This document shows positions 32,489-41,991 of a DNA stretch of 64,000 nucleotides, piece by piece. Position 1 is the stretch's first letter; the number at the start of each line of letters is the position of its first letter. The notes below the pieces were generated by a model. The model was not told the DNA's origin. It made no database searches and saw nothing but the letters and a program-made list of their open reading frames with translations. This stretch comes from Bathynomus jamesi (taxonomy: Eukaryota; Arthropoda; Malacostraca; Isopoda; Cirolanidae). The stretch is taken from positions 333,001 to 397,000 of the forward strand of contig JAJOZX010003205.1 in assembly GCA_023014485.1 (NCBI GenBank). The letters run 5' to 3'. Made by a program: the position numbers and the translations under genes.

Positions 32489-32690
32489 CCAATCAGGACT
32501 TCATTGCCCAAAGCGTGGGCCCGTTATAGCGGTGTTACAGCAGCTGATTGGTACACAAATTTAACATAGCCTGCCCAGTTTCATTGACAACCAATCAGTA
32601 AATTTACGATCCGCTTATTAGTCTTTTGGGGGCCGTGCTTGGGGATCATGCATATAAAAGTGAATATTTTCAGCTAGCACTCGCAGCAGT
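32489..32690 (+). promoter_or_regulatory. CCAAT-CCAAT-CCAAT-TATA promoter
   Basis: CCAAT at 32,489 and 32,591, its inverse ATTGG at 32,547, and TATAAAAG at 32,653-32,660; an initiator-like GCAGCAGTT follows about 30 bp later (32,683-32,691), and the first ATG downstream is at 32,728. Spacing is that of a classical metazoan polymerase II promoter, and it precedes a spliced candidate gene. Confidence 0.6.
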
Positions 32691-32961
32691 TATTTTCACC
32701 AGTGAATAAACACACATTCCCTCCGTCATGAGCCATTCACAACAACTTTACAGTTTACTGGCTTTATATGAAGATGGAGATACTGCCGCGGTGTCTACAA
32801 TTAATCTTTCTAACGCAACCGATCGGGACTGATTATTTCCAGCGCAAACCGTTAATGATATTTGTAATGACGCTCATTACGATCCGGCGCAATGGATTAC
32901 CGTTGAAATGTAAGTGTATAAATTTGTGTACCTGTATTTCTATTTTTTGTGACCTATATAC

Positions 32962-33750
32962 GAGGGTAATTCAATAAGTATCCGCACTTTTTATTTTCAC
33001 AATTTTATTTTCACATCTGATAGATTATAAACACATCACTTCTCAACATAGTCTCCCTGTTTCTGAATACACTTAGTCCAGCGATCTACACGCTTCCTAA
33101 TGCCATCACAAAAGAATGGTTTTGGCTGTGCTTAGCCAGTCATGCACCGCCTCCTTCAGGTCATCATCGCCTTGGAATCGCTGACCTCTCAAAGCGCCTT
33201 TTAGTGGCCCAAACAAGTAAAAATCCGAAGGTGCCAGGTCTGGACTGTAGGCTGGATGGTCGAGAACTTCAAATTTAAGTTCTTGAAGGCATTGTCTAGT
33301 CTGTGCAGCGGTATGAGGGCGCGCATTGTCGTGTAACAGAATAACACGTTCCGACAATCTCCCTCTCCGTTTTGTGAGAATTGCTTGCTTTAACTGATTC
33401 CGAAGCATGTCAGAATACGATGCACTTGTTACTGTAGTTCCACACTCTAGATAATGTTCAAGGATAGGGCCTCGTGTATCCCAAAACAGTGTTAGCATAA
33501 CTTTACTTGCTGACGGCTGCGCTTTGAACTTCCTTGCAACGGGAGATGTTGGATGCTTCCATTGCATGCTCTGTCGTTTGCTTTCTGGTTCATAGTGATG
33601 GATCCAGGTTTCATCTCCAGTGATAATGCGCTCCAAAAAGTTTTCACCTTCATTATGATACCGCGCCAAAAGATTCCTTTGCAAGTTTTAAATAATTTTA
33701 TAAATTCCATAATAAATTCATTTGAAATGTTATTCGGCATTTTCTCTTAA
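32962..33750 (-). pseudogene. Mariner DD34D transposase, 5'-truncated
   Basis: Inserted in the intron of the candidate gene. The left end CGAGGGTAATTCAATAAGTA (32,962) is a typical mariner terminus. The minus-strand frame 33,684-33,106 contains ITGDETWIHHYEPESK (first Asp), LLHDNARPHTA (second Asp) and YSPDLAPSDFYLF (third Asp), with 34 residues between the last two, the classical mariner spacing. The helix-turn-helix and the right terminus are absent, and a frameshift joins the overlapping 33,740-33,492 frame. Confidence 0.87.
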
Positions 33751-33806
33751 AGGGTCACAACTTCTCTGAGCGGTTCGAAGATATTTGATACTTCATATTG
33801 TAACTC

Positions 33807-33810
<4 letters not shown>

Positions 33811-33841
<31 letters not shown>
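33811..33841. repeat. (TA)n microsatellite
   Basis: About 30 bp of TA, near the truncated end of the mariner. Confidence 0.9.
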
Positions 33842-33845
<4 letters not shown>

Positions 33846-34086
33846 TCTGCATATGTTTTGATGAAAGACAATTGGGTTTTTATTAAAAAAGATTCAGAAA
33901 ATGTATGAACTAATCAAATTAATTTAAAATTATCTTTTCTCCTTAAAGGTCCAATAAGGATTTGACTCGTGTTATACAATCTCTTCGTGATAGTTTTGAA
34001 GAAACGTTTGTCGCGAACTTGAATAAGGAGGTAGAAGTTTTACCGCGCAGTCAACCCAGCGATTGCCACATCATTAACGAAATAAT

Positions 34087-34150
34087 GTAAGCTTTTTCTT
34101 TTTCTTATGTTTCAGGTAAGAGCTTTTTTCTTTTTCGTATGTTTCGGGTA
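34087..34150 (+). repeat. Tandem splice-site-like repeat
   Basis: About 32-bp tandem units, each beginning GTAAG and ending TATGTTTCAG or TATGTTTCGG: a duplicated donor/polypyrimidine/acceptor cassette right after exon 2. Confidence 0.55.
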
Positions 34151-34459
34151 AGAAGAAGACGCAATGTATTTTCATCAATTTATTGAATGACAGCAATCAT
34201 GTTTTATAAAAGAGTACAATTTTTTATAACCATCTTAAATTAGTTTCCATTACATTTTAAATAAGCTACAGAGTACACAAACTAATATTATTGGAGACGA
34301 TATTGATGCAATTATTCATTTTATTTATACGATCAAACCATCATACAATACAACGAGTGCGCACAATCGGAAAACAGGTTTTTGTCTGTCTGCATAACAT
34401 TTCGTCGTTTCGTTGAGTGTGACACGGTCGAATAATTTTAAATATTTATAAATTCCTTA

Positions 34460-34822
34460 CCACGTGATATATGCATGAGAAATGAAAGGTAGTACATCCC
34501 GCAAGTATTACTAACATATCCTTGTAGTCGGTAGAGATTCTATACAATTTCGGGGATATGCAGCTGCTCGAGAAATTTTACAATAACAGGGTCACTCCAG
34601 AGATGAGTCCCAAGTGAATTAATAGTACATGCGGTCCCTATTTTTTAAATAGATTGCAAACCAATGAATCCCTTCACCATCAACAACATCTGTGTTCACA
34701 ATAAGACCACCGCATTCTCTCGTAGTTGGCAATTTCAATGTTTCATTCTTCGCAAACCCCATAAATTTCGAACGTGCGATTCTTTCACTATTCATTACTC
34801 TCTGAAGTGTATTCGCGTCCAA
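34460..34822 (-). pseudogene. Polinton cysteine protease (adenain-like), broken
   Basis: The frame 34,822-34,619 contains GIHWFAIYLKN, the catalytic-His neighbourhood (His-Trp) of the adenovirus-type proteases encoded by Polintons/Mavericks, preceded by a CGGLIVNTD block. Remains of the domain, including a Cys-Gly-Met context, continue in other frames to about 34,460, so at least two breaks are present. Such proteases process capsid proteins in virus-like relatives. It is the most 3' gene of the minus-strand cluster. Confidence 0.7.
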
Positions 34823-34964
34823 TTTTAAAAGTCAGTGACAACGCTCCTAAATCTGTCAACTTCTATTAGTGCTTGTGACTCGAGGTATACTAATACACTA
34901 ATAGGCGCGTCTATCTGCTTGGCGAATTCCAATCTGACTGAGATGTTTCCACTCTATTTTTGAC

Positions 34965-36117
34965 TTAATATGTATTTACACTAGCAGATAAGTCAGGTGT
35001 GATGTCAAACGGATAAAGGTTAAATTGATCGATGAATTCTTTCTGCGTTACCCCAATCCCGAGCTCATCACAAGCATCTGCAGTATGGGCCAGAGTACTA
35101 TATGCTCTCGCGCAGAGCGGGAACACAGTGTCTGATGAATAATCCATATACATAGCCCCGCCCACCGCAACGCCATTGTCGTATAGTTTTATTTTTAAGG
35201 CCGAAATTCTCGAATTTAAAGGCACTCTTTTTATATTTTCCATTCACCGAAGCGTGATCCTCCATTTCAATTAATATCCCTTTCGGTAGAACTTCTAGGG
35301 CGATGTTTTCTATCTGTTTCGATGCCAACCCTGCTGGAACCGTGTATAGTTTGATTTGTACTCTGTTAATTGGGTATTTTAATGTGGCATGTAGTAATTT
35401 TTGCTCAATTTCTATTTGTTTAGGCGAACTTAATTTCACACGGCGTACGCGTAGGCATGTTTCCATAATATGAATCACAACGGGCTTTGCACCCTCTTCT
35501 TGATCAGCATCCAGATTTAAACATATCAGGATTCTTGCGGGTGAGCTTATTTTCATATCCACCCCATTCACAGGGAACTTCTCCTGGAATGTGAAGTCTG
35601 TATGCAGGCGTCCAAAACACTCATATATCTTTTTAGAATTTTTAAATTTGTCTTTTACACTACTTTCGTCGTCTTTAGCTTCATAATAACCCTCGGCACT
35701 TAAAAAGTTATTCTTCGCTTCTTTGGAAAAGTTCAGTACATTTTCCAGATAGGCTTGTAGGTGATAGTATCCCGTTCCTGCCGATATGTTGACCTGATTT
35801 AAACATACATCACACTGGTTGAATATGGGGTGCAGAAAGTTTGTTTCAGGGTATACAACATATTTGTCATCGCACTCCGTTCCATCAGAATGGGCTATAC
35901 GTAGTTTAGCGTACATGTGCACATAGCTTGGATCAAAAAAGTAAGGGCCTGAGCTGGATATCACGAATTCTATTGGAGCACTCGGGGAACTAATTGTGTT
36001 TAAAGGGTTAATTGTAATAAATTTACTGTGCTCAATAGAAACTTGAGTTGGGGGTATGTCAAAGAGGGATAGCTTCGATTTCCATTGTGAACTACACGGA
36101 TGGATGAAGCGTGTCAT
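34965..36117 (-). pseudogene. Polinton major capsid protein (F54H12.2-like), frameshifted
   Basis: The main frame 36,117-35,098 has 339 codons with features of the double-jelly-roll capsid protein of Polintons (annotated in animals as F54H12.2-like): an N-terminal SIEHSKFITINPLNTISS, IEFVISSSGPYFFDPSYVHM, NQCDVCLNQVNISAG, and YLENVLNFSKEAKNNFLSA. A frameshift near 35,240 moves the C-terminal part (YPFDITPDLSA ...) into the frame 35,243-34,965. The gene is otherwise unusually complete for the region. Confidence 0.75.
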
Positions 36118-36197
36118 GACGAGTCAGAAATAGTACCACCTCTCTCGACAAGTAGTAAACAGTCTATGAGTCATGATATCAATGTCCTTAGCTTATA

Positions 36198-36323
36198 TCA
36201 GTCAAAAAAATGGTCAACCATAGGTTTCATTCGCTTTGAACACTTCTTCGATATCCTTTTACGTTTAATGCCACGTGCTGGTAATCCCTTCTTCCGGATA
36301 GCCCTCTTCCCACCACCACGCAT
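36198..36323 (-). CDS. Small Arg/Lys-rich ORF in the Polinton cluster
   Basis: An uninterrupted 41-residue frame beginning MRGGGKRAIRKKGLPARGIK, very rich in Arg and Lys, located between the penton-like and major capsid genes. Small basic DNA-condensing peptides at such positions are known in adenoviruses and Polinton-like viruses; similarity here is compositional only, so function is inference. Confidence 0.4.
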   Translation of the reverse strand: MRGGGKRAIRKKGLPARGIKRKRISKKCSKRMKPMVDHFFD

Positions 36324-36520
36324 TTTTCTCTGCATCTTTGATGATTTCGTCCCGTGTACGCTTTAAGTGTTTTTTCAGAGCTTCTTTAGGTTTAGCCCCA
36401 GCCATTATGTCTTCTGCCGCGTTAAGACCTGATTGTAGCGCTTTCCTTCCGAGATATCAGGGACAGCCGTACGTAGTATGGTTGAAAAAATGGATCCAAG
36501 TCCACTACCACGCTGGTATC

Positions 36521-37427
36521 TCACACCTCGATTGACTGTGAAAGGCTTTCTGTCCAGTATAACTCAGTGCGTCGAAAGTGCAGCTTCACTGTTAAGCTCC
36601 CATCACCGAATGGGAAATTTTTTCCTTCAGTCGTTCTTATATATATTGAGATATTGGTTATTCGATTAGTTGCTACATTCGCATAAGGGGGCCTGTCATA
36701 TGTAATACTCATGCTCTTCCCTCTATGATTGGAAATGTGTGCAATGCGTATCAGGCGTGCCTGGGTATCCCCAACAAACTGGTGTTCCGCTATATTGCTG
36801 TAAATATAGCACATGTCTAGGGGTGTATAGCCAGCAACAAGTTTCTCCAATTTCATCTGATACATTAGGCTAGATAAGTCATGTTGTACTCCGTGAAAGG
36901 TATATCTTTGGAAGGCTGATCGATATCGCCCCTAGGTTATAATTTTGAACAGCCCCTTTGTCTTTAATATTTCTGTTAGCCTGTGATTTTAGGATTAGAG
37001 TAAGTACAGGGTTTTCTTTGTTTACGATTTCGTATACTAAATCAGCCGTAAGATTTGAGTTTTTTAAACTTACGTTTAAGTCTCTCACAACATCCTCAGC
37101 CGCACCATATCGGCCCGGACCTAGTGTTACTACTGTATTGTAATACCGTGCATCCCCAATCCGGGCGATACGTATGGTTTCATCCCGAGTTACCCCGACT
37201 TTTTCACACTCATTAAAGTCTCTAATAACCGTAAAAACGGGTTCTTCATAATCAATATTTAAAAAGAGGGTGTCCAACTGAATTCCTCATATCCCCACCT
37301 CATACGAATGACGACCGAATTCAATAGGTCCATGGAGTTCTGTTACAAAGTTCGCTAGTGTGTTGTTAGGATGTACAGACAGGGACGAGGAGGACGGTAG
37401 TGTGACGTAGAAATGGTTAGGCGCCAT
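36521..37427 (-). pseudogene. Polinton penton-like minor capsid protein, broken
   Basis: Begins at the ATG at 37,427 and passes through the frames 37,277-36,879 and 36,865-36,521 with stops or frameshifts near 37,290 and 36,870. The last part contains NRITNISIYIRTTEGKNFPF and a VKLHFRR end, which resembles the final strand of penton-type single-jelly-roll proteins of Polintons and adinto-like viruses (P-F-x-x-G-x-x-x-V-x-L-H-F-R). It would form capsid vertices in a virus-like relative; this copy cannot. Confidence 0.6.
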
Positions 37428-37435
37428 GTTGCACA

Positions 37436-38340
37436 CTATTTAAGCTTCATTATTGCATCAGCTTTTATATAGGTGTTGAAGCTTTCTGGATACTCTTGCC
37501 ATTTCATCAGGTACATTTTTCTCTTTCCTGAGCCTTTGCTTCCTAAATTTTTTTCAATTTTAAACACATTTTTTCCTAAATTAAATGTCACTTTCTGCAA
37601 CTCCTCGCTGTAAAAGCCTCCTGCGATTTCTTCCCCATTCAAATCTTCAACGTAATACAACATTATCTCATAGCCCTAACTTTAAAAATCTCGTGTCCAA
37701 CCTTACTCAAATCCCTTCGCGAGTTTATTTCCCGAACGAGACAGCCTTACATAATCATTGATTTTGAAACGTGCAGAGTGTGGCGGTGTTCTACGAACAA
37801 CTCTTTTCACATCAGGCTCTCTGCGCGTACTTCTTTCTAAAATCTCGTTTGGTGTTGTCCCAATCGTGCGATGGTGTGAGCGGTTGTAGGATGAGGCCAA
37901 AGATTCCAGAATGTTTATATATCTGTATGTGTTTTTATGTGTAAAATAGTGGTGCATGCGTTCCTTCATGGTACGTTGAACTCTTTCAGCTAAAGAAGCC
38001 TTATGTATAGAATTGGTAGTGTAGTAGCTGATGTTAAACTCTATCAACATGTTCTGAAAGCTCGGCCTATAAATTCTTTCCCCATATCCGTAAAAAAATA
38101 GACAGGAACCCTGTTTTCTTTCAACATCAACGTTTTGGTGGTTTTAGCAACTGTTTCAGGCAATTTATTTTTCAGAGGAATTAGCCACAGATATCTAGAA
38201 AATACATCTATTATGAATAGGATGTAGCGGTAACCATCGTTATACACTGAATATCTTTGCATGTCTGTTAAATCCGTTTGCCAAATAGAGACAATCGATG
38301 CCGCTGTTGTCTTGGCTGTTTTAAATCTTCTTCTCACAAG
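37436..38340 (-). pseudogene. Polinton integrase with chromodomain, broken
   Basis: Frame 38,337-38,044 holds WQTDLTDMQRYS (first Asp) and VYFFTDMGKEFIG (second Asp); frame 38,050-37,703 holds HKASLAERVQRTMKER (Glu) and SHHRTIGTTPNEIL, a retroviral-type integrase core (F54H12.3-like in animal annotations). Frame 37,663-37,436 ends with a chromodomain (VFKIEKNLGSKGSGKRKMY..MKWQEYPESFN). The zinc-finger N-terminus is missing upstream of 38,340. Gene order integrase, penton-like, basic peptide, capsid, protease on one strand fits one Polinton, whose polymerase and termini are gone. Confidence 0.85.
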
Positions 38341-38587
38341 CTTATGAAGTGTAAAGCGTCCTGCTCCCGCAAAAACATCCCAACATCTTTTTTCCCTACT
38401 CCATCATTGTAAACAGTTTTGTACAGTCAATCTACGCCTCCTTAGGAGACTGGGCTAGAAATGTCATAATAACGTCTTCTTAATATGTTAGCCATTTACG
38501 TGCGTATTTTAGAGGCACGTGGATAGGGTTGATTGTTGTTATTGTTTAGCCTCTTCTTTCTCCTCTTCAGAGGTGCTACCGCTGTGG
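38341..38587. other. No gene recognised
   Basis: Region 5' of the truncated integrase; it may hold the rest of the Polinton terminus but no inverted repeat partner was found. Confidence 0.3.
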
Positions 38588-38778
38588 GTGATGGCGTTCT
38601 GAAAAGAAGATTAGACGCCTGGCACAGAACAATCCCCGATGAGCCGGCTGCACCTGGCTATATGAGGTGGAGAGTACAAGAAGCCAACTCACTACTTCAC
38701 CAGGCCAACTCGAGAGGAGGGGCGACATAATTGACCTTCGTGAAATGAGGAATCATCGCACGGAACATTTGAAAGGTT

Positions 38779-38783
<5 letters not shown>
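38588..38783 (+). pseudogene. LINE 3' end fragment (14-kb family)
   Basis: Plus strand: KRRLDAWHRTIPDEPAAPGY ... HQANSRGGAT, then the 3' untranslated end CATTTGAAAGGTTGAAAGGT and (TA)n. It starts at the same codon as the 3' block of the copy at 31.1 kb and mirrors it across the inverted repeat. Confidence 0.85.
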
Positions 38784-38839
<56 letters not shown>

Positions 38840-38860
38840 TATATATATATATATATATAC
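38784..38860. repeat. (TA)n microsatellite
   Basis: A TA run following the LINE 3' end, mirrored by 30,880-30,966. Confidence 0.92.
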
Positions 38861-38895
38861 ACATTTCAACTGCAAAGAACACGCAGTATAAATAA

Positions 38896-39157
38896 CGTAA
38901 AGAACGATGCTTGTATAGGAGAACATTCCGTGCAAGATGAGAAGAGAGAACGAACAAATGAAAAAATGAGGTAACCACCCGGGAATCGAACCCGGGATCT
39001 TCCGATTGCCGGTCAGATATGATAACCACTACACCATGGTCCTGTCGATCAGAAGTCGTAATTCCTCGATTCCCGGGTGGTTACCTCATTTTTTCATTTG
39101 TTCGTTCTCTCTTCTCATCTTGCGCGGAATGTTCTCCTATACAAGCGTCGTTCTTTA

Positions 39158-39159
<2 letters not shown>
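38896..39159 (-). mobile_element. Foldback SINE: two tRNA-like halves head to head
   Basis: Arms 38,896-38,989 and 39,066-39,159 are inverted copies of 94 bp with few mismatches; the 76-bp centre completes a tRNA-like sequence on the minus strand (A box TGGTGTAGTGG, B box GGTTCGATTCCCGGG). It is not a working tRNA: the acceptor halves do not pair beyond about 4 bp and position 33 is C. It is inserted in the (TA)n of the right inverted-repeat arm and has no counterpart in the left arm. Confidence 0.75.
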
Positions 39160-39206
<47 letters not shown>

Positions 39207-39528
39207 GAAAAGAGGGGCCAAGGCAGAACGCCCGCAAAAGTGCCCACCTTCATATAAAAAAGAAGCCGAAATATATATATATATATTAGAAACAACATGC
39301 AGTTAAAACTTCATACAGAAAGTGGGTCAGTCATTTAGCATTCCGATGTTTCTGTTGCTTGAGGCAAATTATAAAATGAAAGTAAATGCGTATATAGATT
39401 TCTCTAATTTATGTAATTTGATTGTATTATTAAATAAAAACAAACGTCTATAGCTGTTTTATTACACAAATATTTCTATGCTTATTTAATAATAAAATAA
39501 AAGTGAAAGATATACGAGATTAAGGCGT

Positions 39529-39570
<42 letters not shown>

Positions 39571-39999
39571 CGCGCTCGGTTGCTATCGCCTCCGGCTAAC
39601 AACTACCCCTATTTGTGATGTAGGTCAGCTCGAATACTCGCATATGTACACACTCTCTTTTTTATTCAATAGGAGACAAGAAATCCATTTTACGCACACT
39701 TTATATACAGAGGATTGACAAACGTAAATAGACACTTTCGGTTACAAGAGGTTTGACAAAAGTAAATAGACACTTTCGTTGTGGCTTCAGAGTATAACAT
39801 TGTACTGGCATGTGCTTTTATATGCTAAAGGCAACCGTTCTAGACTACAAGATGTCAAGTAGCAATGTTTTTGAAACACTTTATATCTACAGTTTAGAGG
39901 AGAAATCCGAAACGTGGTACGGATTCCATCACTAAATTTTTTTTATTTTATTGGTGTTGTAAAATAGTACAGGTATCTTTTGAACATATTTAGTTGGTA

Positions 40000-40039
<40 letters not shown>

Positions 40040-40043
<4 letters not shown>

Positions 40044-40468
40044 AGGGATAGGTTCTGCTGAAACCTCGCATAATGCAAATTCGCATATATATCGAACTTA
40101 TAGTTAAATGAAAAACATAGGGATGCGTTCCACATTAATACTGTACATCACTACTGTACATCAGTACTGTACAGTGTACAGTATAAATATTAAAGGACAT
40201 ATTAAGCCTAAAAAGGCATACGATACCAACGAAAAACACAACACAGTCTAAAGCACAACGCACACACAACACGCTATAACGGTTTATGCAAGACTGTTGT
40301 TGTTTGGCGGGAACACGTCGGTGCGCTAAGCGGTTCAGCAATATTTCACATTAGATGGCGCATAAATGCGAATTTTTTCTGCATATACTGAATTCTTGGT
40401 AGGAATAGGGTCTTCACATAAGAGCGAATTCGCATATGCTGAAGACGCATATATCGAGGGCGCAGTGT
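40040..40468. mobile_element. Tigger/pogo-like MITE
   Basis: Left end TGCGAGGGATAGGTTC and AATTCGCATATATATCG; right end CGAATTCGCATATGCTGAAG and ATATCGAGGGCGCAGTG, inverted to each other with gaps. The left arm of the large repeat lacks it (29,960-29,990), showing an empty TA-rich site. No coding. Confidence 0.65.
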
Positions 40469-40743
40469 GTATATATATGGCGTTTAAAGTGTGTATTATT
40501 ATATATGCTTGTATATTTATTTTCTGTCATTTCTTTTTCATTTAATGGCTGTTATTGGATTAATGTACAATATAAAGAGTTGTTTGCCTGCCTACTTGCC
40601 TTCGTGCTTCTTCTGCAATAAATAATTCGACATTGTTTGTTTGCTTGCTTGTCTGCTTTCGTGGTTCCTCTTCTTTGCATTTACTTTGATTTCGCTGAAT
40701 TTTCTTCATAAAAAAATAGAATAATAATATAAATGTGTATATA

Positions 40744-41955
40744 CAGGGTGTCCCATAAGTCCGGCATCATAGGAGAAATTCATATTTTTCTATTTCTACA
40801 AACCATAATTCATATTTTTCTCTTTCTACAGGCCATAATATCCGTGTGCAAGGAAAAACGAATCCAGATAATTCTACTCATAGGAAATCGGAGTCAAAGA
40901 GAGGCCGCTGCTGAATTTAACAGACTGCATCCAGACCGCGAGCCAATAACACAGAGTTGTGTTAGCAGACTTGTTGCAAAGTTTAAGGAAACAGGATCCA
41001 TAGAAGATAAACCACGCAGTGGACCTTCAAGGAGGTCCACTGACGATGATACAGCGACTGCTATCCTGGCTCATTTTAACAGAAGTCCCAATAAGTCTCT
41101 TCGGTGATTGTCCTCCGAGACAGGAGTGTCGAAAAGTAGCATCCATCGCATTCTTCAGGCTCACAAATGGCATCCATATAAACTTCAGATCGTACAGAAA
41201 TTAAGCGATGATGATCCCGACCAGCGGATGGAATTTTGTGAATGGGCCACGGAACAATATGCTCGGGATGCCAATTTCCCGTCTACCATTCTGTTCAGTG
41301 ACGAGGCTGTTTTTTATGGAAATGGTGAGGTAAATCGACAGAACACCCGCTACTGGTCTCAAAACAACCCTCACTGGTATACCTCTTCAAAGGAACAAGG
41401 TGCATCTCGGGTGATGGTATGGTGTGGCATTTGGAAGGATCGCATCATAGGCCCCCTCTTTTTCGATGAACATGTCACTGGAGGCACCTACCTACGTATG
41501 CTCAAGGAAGAAGCATTTCCCAGTGCCTTGAACGAAGAAGGAAATTTCCGAACATGGTTCCAGCAAGACGGCGCTCCTGCACATTACAGCACCCAAGTAA
41601 GAGAATACCTGCACCAACAATTCTCTGGTCATTGGATAGGACGTAGAGGGCCTGTGGAATGGCCAGCTAGAAGCCCGGATCTCACGCCACTAGATTTTTA
41701 TCTCTGGGGCCACTTGAAAGCGCTGGTATACGCAGAGAAAATTAGGAGTGTTGAACATTTACGGCAGCACATTATTGGGGCATATAACACCATTACTCCT
41801 GATATCATTCACCGTGTGCTTGCTGACTGGGTATCACGTCTGAATTTTTGTATTGAAAACAATGGTGGACATATTGAGCACGTTCTTTAAATAAAAGCTT
41901 TTGTTTTGCCTTTTTTATTATTTTTCCTATGATGCCGGACTTATGGGACACCCTG
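40744..41955 (+). mobile_element. Tc1/mariner element, DD41D, near intact
   Basis: Terminal inverted repeats CAGGGTGTCCCATAAGTCC at 40,744 and its inverse ending at 41,955 match for at least 30 bp; TA target duplication at 40,742-40,743 and 41,956-41,957, confirmed by the empty site in the left inverted-repeat arm (near 29,690-29,705). 1,212 bp long. A 30-bp tandem duplication lies just inside the left end (40,780-40,838). Confidence 0.92.
40850..41890 (+). pseudogene. DD41D mariner transposase with a single TGA
   Basis: One frame runs through except for a TGA at 41,105-41,107, where a CGA-to-TGA transition would restore Arg-like context (CpG decay). The N-terminal part has a homeodomain-like helix-turn-helix (QREAAAEFN ... 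QSCVSRLVAKFKETGS, then a GRPR-like box DKPRSGPSRRS). The catalytic core has ILFSDEAVF, QQDGAPAHYS and RSPDLTPLDFYLWG; 41 residues separate the second and third Asp. No ATG lies inside the element upstream of the HTH, so the original start codon is lost. C-terminus NNGGHIEHVL is shared with the 26-kb derivative. Confidence 0.9.
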
Positions 41956-41991
41956 TAGATTACTCCTGTACAATTATTTAAGAGTATATAA

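Larger units (their letters stand above)
32728..34086 (+). pseudogene. Candidate spliced gene, two exons, one in-frame stop
   Basis: Exon 1 (32,728-32,909) starts with MSHSQQLYSLLALYEDGDTA and ends AAAT|GTAAGTG. Intron 32,910-33,948 ends with a pyrimidine tract and TTAAAG. Exon 2 (33,949-34,086, 138 nt) continues in frame (phase 2 to phase 2), contains DLTRVIQSLRDSFEETFVAN, and ends AAT|GTAAGC. A TGA in exon 1 (32,830-32,832) breaks the frame, so this is a pseudogene unless an alternative splice skips it. Later exons were not found. The intron was invaded by a mariner. I do not recognise the protein; it is soluble, mostly helical by composition. It converges on the Polinton block and could belong to it or to the host. 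Confidence 0.45.
39204..41990 (+). repeat. Large inverted repeat, right arm (with insertions)
   Basis: Inverse of 29,668-30,885. Three pieces are extra here: a Tigger-like MITE (40,040-40,468), a DD41D mariner (40,744-41,955) and, at the inner edge, the foldback SINE. At the mariner the left arm shows the uninterrupted TATA-GATTACTCC site, so that insertion occurred after the arms were formed or only in one. Confidence 0.85.

Noticed and set aside
38973..39041. Possible functional tRNA gene on the minus strand
   Set aside because: A and B boxes fit, but the acceptor stem pairs only about 4 bp and position 33 is not T; it is part of a SINE palindrome.
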